Source: CAZWCX01 sp964632945
GTDB taxonomy: Bacteria > Planctomycetota > MHYJ01 > WSZJ01 > CAZWCX01
Assembly (NCBI GenBank): GCA_964632945.1
Contig: CAZWCX010000006.1
Span: forward strand, 1-64,000
Length of the DNA stretch: 64,000 nucleotides
Reading direction: 5' to 3'
Below, piece after piece: positions 61,196-64,000 of this stretch. The notes below the pieces were generated by a model, which ran no database searches, was not told the origin of the DNA, and saw only the letters and a list, made by a program, of their open reading frames with translations. How positions within the stretch are numbered: the first letter of the stretch is position 1; each line of letters opens with the position of its first letter. The position numbers were made by a program, and so were the translations under genes.

Positions 61196-64000
61196 ATGGA
61201 GTGCTCGGGTTCCGGCGGCGCGGACCGGTTGGCGCAACTCCTGGCGCGCGGGGTCGTGACCGCCGCGCAAGCGGAGGAGTGCGCGCGCGCTTGCGGACGC
61301 CCGGACGACGCGCGCGCGGTGATGACGGAACTCCTCGCGCGCGGGTACCTGGACCGGGAAGAGCTCGCGGCACTCGGTTGGGTCGAGGATGGACCGACGG
61401 AAGGCGGCCGGGGCGGGGAGCACGGTTCGACGCGGGAGGGACTCGCCTCGGGCGCGGGATTCGCCAGCGTGGTGGCGCACTTGCAGGGCGATCTGCCGCG
61501 CGCGAACGGGGAGGCCGCGGACCTGCCCACCTCCCTGGCGGAGGGCGGCGCGGTCGCACCGCCCGCACGGACCTTCGGTCGGTTCGTCATCCTGGGGGAA
61601 CTCGGCCGCGGCGGCATGGGGATCGTGTTCCGGGCGTTCGATCCGGAACTGCAGCGAAACGTCGCGCTCAAGGGTCTGATCGGCAATGTCACGGGCCTTT
61701 CCGACGTGAGCGCCGCACGTTTTCGCCGGGAAGCGCGCACCGCGGCGCGGCTCCGGCATCCCGGCATCATCCCCGTGCATGAGGTGGGGGAGGTCGACGG
61801 CCAGGCGTACCTGGTCATGGACCTGATCGACGGCCCCAGGCTCCTGGACCACGTGCGCGACACCGCGATGGAGTTCGCCGCGCGGGCGCGGCTGGTCCAG
61901 CAAGTGGCCGAGGCGATCGCGTATGCCCACGGCGAAGGCGTGCTGCACCGCGATCTCAAACCGGACAACGTCCTCATCGATGCCGGCGGCCGTCCGGTCG
62001 TGGGTGACTTCGGGTTGGCGCGGGAGATCTCCGACGCCGCCTCGAGCCGCCTGACGGCCACCGGGGTTCTGCTCGGGACGCCGGCCTACATGGCCCCCGA
62101 ACAGGCCCAGGGCCGGACGGCCGACCTGGGGACGCGCACGGACGTCTATGGGTTGGGAGGCATTCTCTACCACCTCCTGGCGGATCGCCCGCCCTTCGAG
62201 GCCGGATCGCTGCCGGACCTGCTGCTGCGGGTGTCCACGGAGCCGCCCCCGCCCCCGTCCCGGTATGACCCGCGGGTGCCGCGGGACCTCGAGGTGATCT
62301 GCCTCCGCTGCCTGGAGAAGGACCCGTCCCGACGGTACGGGAGCGCGACGGAGCTGGCCGAGGATCTGGGCCGGTTCCTGGCGGGGGAGCCGATCCGGGC
62401 GCGCCCGGCATCGATGACCGTTCGCGTCGCCCGCTGGATTCGGTTGCGCAAGGGATTGACCGCCGCGCTGGCGGTGACCGTGGTCGCCCTGGGTGCGGCG
62501 ATTGCGGCGGGGATCCACGTCGACCGGACCCGGCGGGAGCAGGCGCGCTCGGTGCTGGGCAGTCGCTTCTACCAGGAGACGCAGCTTCGGCTGACCGTGG
62601 CGCTGGAACGTCGTCGCCGGAAGGACGTGACGGGGTTGCCGGCGCTCCTGGCCGAGACGGTCGCGCGCGCGGAGGCCGAGGCGGCCCGGGATCCCGAATT
62701 GGCCGCGGCTTGGTTCGTGAAGGGCTGGGTGCTGCGACTCGACGGCCGGATCGGGGAAGCGGAAGCCGCGCTGGATCGAGCGGTCGCGTTGCGGCCGGGC
62801 GATGCGGCTGCGCGGTACGAGCGCGGCCTGGCGCGGGCCGAGTCTTACCGGCGCGCGGACGAGGAGGCGCGCCGGGCCTTTGCGCGCATGGGGCCGACGA
62901 ATGCTCCGCGGCCCGTTCCCCGCCAGGCCGACCTGCAGGCGCTGCGCCCCGATCTTCCCCTTCTGCGCGCGCGCGCGGAGGAAGATTTCGCCGCGCTCGA
63001 GGAGCGGATCGTCCAGGGTGAGACCGGGCTCTTGTCCCTCGCGGCGGTGTCTTGCGGCCGCGGGCTCTTGGCCTTGTATCGGGGGGATTGGGGATCGGCG
63101 GAGGCGCTCTTGCGGCGGGCGGTGGGCGAAGATCGGTATCTGGACGAAGCCTGGGACGGCCTCCGGGCCGTCCTCCGGCATCCCGAGCGGCAACCGAAGG
63201 CGACGTCGCAGGAGCTCATCGAACTGCTGAACGATGCGCTCGCCGCGAACGAGGGCCGCGCCGGGCTGTGGATGGCCCGTGCGGAAGCTTACAATGTCCG
63301 CGCCCAGGACTGCTGGCGCGCGGGGCGGGAGGACGAAGCCGAAACGGCCTGGGCGGCCGCGGACCGCGACGGCGGCGAGGCGGTCACGCTGGATCCGCGC
63401 GACCTCGAGGCCTGCGTCGTCCAGGCGGAGTTGCTGTTGGATCGCGCGATCTCCTGGACCCGGCGCGGTCGGGACGTGGAGTCCTGGTTGGCCCGCGCGG
63501 AGGAGGCCGTGGCCCGGGCGCTGGAAGGCCGGCCGGACTTCGCGGCGGCCTGGCGCGCGCGCGCCGCCGTCCGGGAGACGCGTGCGCAGGCCGCCGCCCT
63601 CCGGGGAACCGATCCGCGGCCGGACCTGCGCGCCGCCATCGCGGACGGCGAGCGGGCCGTCGCCCGGAACGACGACGAAGCGGAGTTCCGGGTCAGCCTC
63701 GCGATGACCCGTCACGATCTGGCCCGGGAACAGGCGGCGCGGGGCGAAAATCCCCTCCCCGACCTCGAGGCCGCGATCCGGGATCTGGACCGCGCGCTGG
63801 CCGACCGGCCGAACCTCGAGCGGGCCTGGATCGCACGCGGGAACGCATGGCTGGGCCTGGGCGACGCCCAGGCCCAGATCGGCCAGGACCCTCACCCCGC
63901 CCACCGCCGGGCGATTGCGGACTTCGGGGAAGCGATCCGGTGCAACCCACGATCCGCCGAGGCGTATGCCAACCGCGGCAACGCGCGTCGCGCCCTCGTC
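61196..64000 (+). CDS. PknB-type Ser/Thr kinase with TPR tail, 3' end outside window
   Basis: 935 codons are visible and the frame is open at the window end. GGGGAG lies 7 nt before the ATG. A helical N-terminal module (residues 8-60: LAQLLARGVVTAAQAEECARA ... TELLARGYLDREELAALG) precedes a kinase domain at about 120-400 with LGELGRGGMGIVFRA, VALK, HRDLKPDN (His251), DFGLAREI and YMAPEQAQG. A membrane helix (about 420-442, LTAALAVTVVALGAAIAAGI) is followed by many TPR-like repeats. All catalytic motifs are intact. Confidence 0.93.
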   Translation, partial: MECSGSGGADRLAQLLARGVVTAAQAEECARACGRPDDARAVMTELLARGYLDREELAALGWVEDGPTEGGRGGEHGSTREGLASGAGFASVVAHLQGDLPRANGEAADLPTSLAEGGAVAPPARTFGRFVILGELGRGGMGIVFRAFDPELQRNVALKGLIGNVTGLSDVSAARFRREARTAARLRHPGIIPVHEVGEVDGQAYLVMDLIDGPRLLDHVRDTAMEFAARARLVQQVAEAIAYAHGEGVLHRDLKPDNVLIDAGGRPVVGDFGLAREISDAASSRLTATGVLLGTPAYMAPEQAQGRTADLGTRTDVYGLGGILYHLLADRPPFEAGSLPDLLLRVSTEPPPPPSRYDPRVPRDLEVICLRCLEKDPSRRYGSATELAEDLGRFLAGEPIRARPASMTVRVARWIRLRKGLTAALAVTVVALGAAIAAGIHVDRTRREQARSVLGSRFYQETQLRLTVALERRRRKDVTGLPALLAETVARAEAEAARDPELAAAWFVKGWVLRLDGRIGEAEAALDRAVALRPGDAAARYERGLARAESYRRADEEARRAFARMGPTNAPRPVPRQADLQALRPDLPLLRARAEEDFAALEERIVQGETGLLSLAAVSCGRGLLALYRGDWGSAEALLRRAVGEDRYLDEAWDGLRAVLRHPERQPKATSQELIELLNDALAANEGRAGLWMARAEAYNVRAQDCWRAGREDEAETAWAAADRDGGEAVTLDPRDLEACVVQAELLLDRAISWTRRGRDVESWLARAEEAVARALEGRPDFAAAWRARAAVRETRAQAAALRGTDPRPDLRAAIADGERAVARNDDEAEFRVSLAMTRHDLAREQAARGENPLPDLEAAIRDLDRALADRPNLERAWIARGNAWLGLGDAQAQIGQDPHPAHRRAIADFGEAIRCNPRSAEAYANRGNARRALV

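Overview
The window is a very GC-rich, gene-dense bacterial chromosome fragment that looks like a scaffold from a draft or metagenome-assembled genome, because it holds one run of exactly 100 N (7055-7154). No 16S rRNA is present, so the lineage is inferred. Five PknB-type Ser/Thr kinases (four of them joined to TPR or other helical-repeat tails), secreted HEAT-repeat proteins, tandem dynamin-like GTPases, a multihaem cytochrome and long kinase-ATPase-TPR signalling proteins together fit an uncultured planctomycete or close relative.

Layout. 1-4017: a low-complexity protein, a lipoprotein and a HEAT protein, tRNA-Ala, and a LOG-family gene, with two copies of a 168-bp hairpin repeat bounded by CTAG. 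4037-5859: sugar nucleotidyltransferase and thiG-thiS. 6002-13021: methyltransferase-like and CAP-domain genes, a kinase operon, a HEAT protein and a seven-haem c-type cytochrome, followed by a diverged third repeat copy. 13231-21395: a small protein, a large Flp-like-anchored coiled-coil protein and two divergent kinase-TPR genes. 21590-27979: methyltransferase, small membrane protein, tRNA-Arg, mnmA, SpoIID-like protein and tgt. 28054-32881: an ABC-transport operon whose three genes overlap by ATGA. 33011-40807: tRNA-Val, M23 peptidase, an operon of a zincin, two dynamin-like GTPases and a zinc-ribbon membrane protein, then a sirtuin. 41075-52769: aceE, a 1288-residue kinase-ATPase-TPR protein, amidohydrolase and archaemetzincin, two secreted hydrolases and an isoprenylcysteine-methyltransferase-like protein. 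52770-64000: acsA, an alpha/beta hydrolase-parvulin fusion, a selenocysteine-containing MsrA, HAD phosphatase, nfo, an internally deleted oxidoreductase, a ThDP enzyme and a kinase cut by the window end.

Themes. Central carbon flow around acetyl-CoA (AceE, AcsA, an ALS-like ThDP enzyme), tRNA modification (MnmA, Tgt), thiamine synthesis and cell-envelope functions (SpoIID, M23, ABC system, zincins) are mixed with much eukaryote-like signalling. Many promoters can be read as good sigma70-type -35/-10 pairs, including those of all three tRNA genes.

The most notable points are: (1) msrA has an in-frame UGA exactly at the catalytic cysteine (GUFWG), followed by a bacterial-type SECIS hairpin, so it is very probably a selenoprotein; (2) a CTAG-flanked, MITE-like hairpin family whose copies each sit on the TAG stop codon of a neighbouring gene; (3) a hydrolase-parvulin fusion; (4) kinases with altered catalytic residues and shared N-terminal modules.
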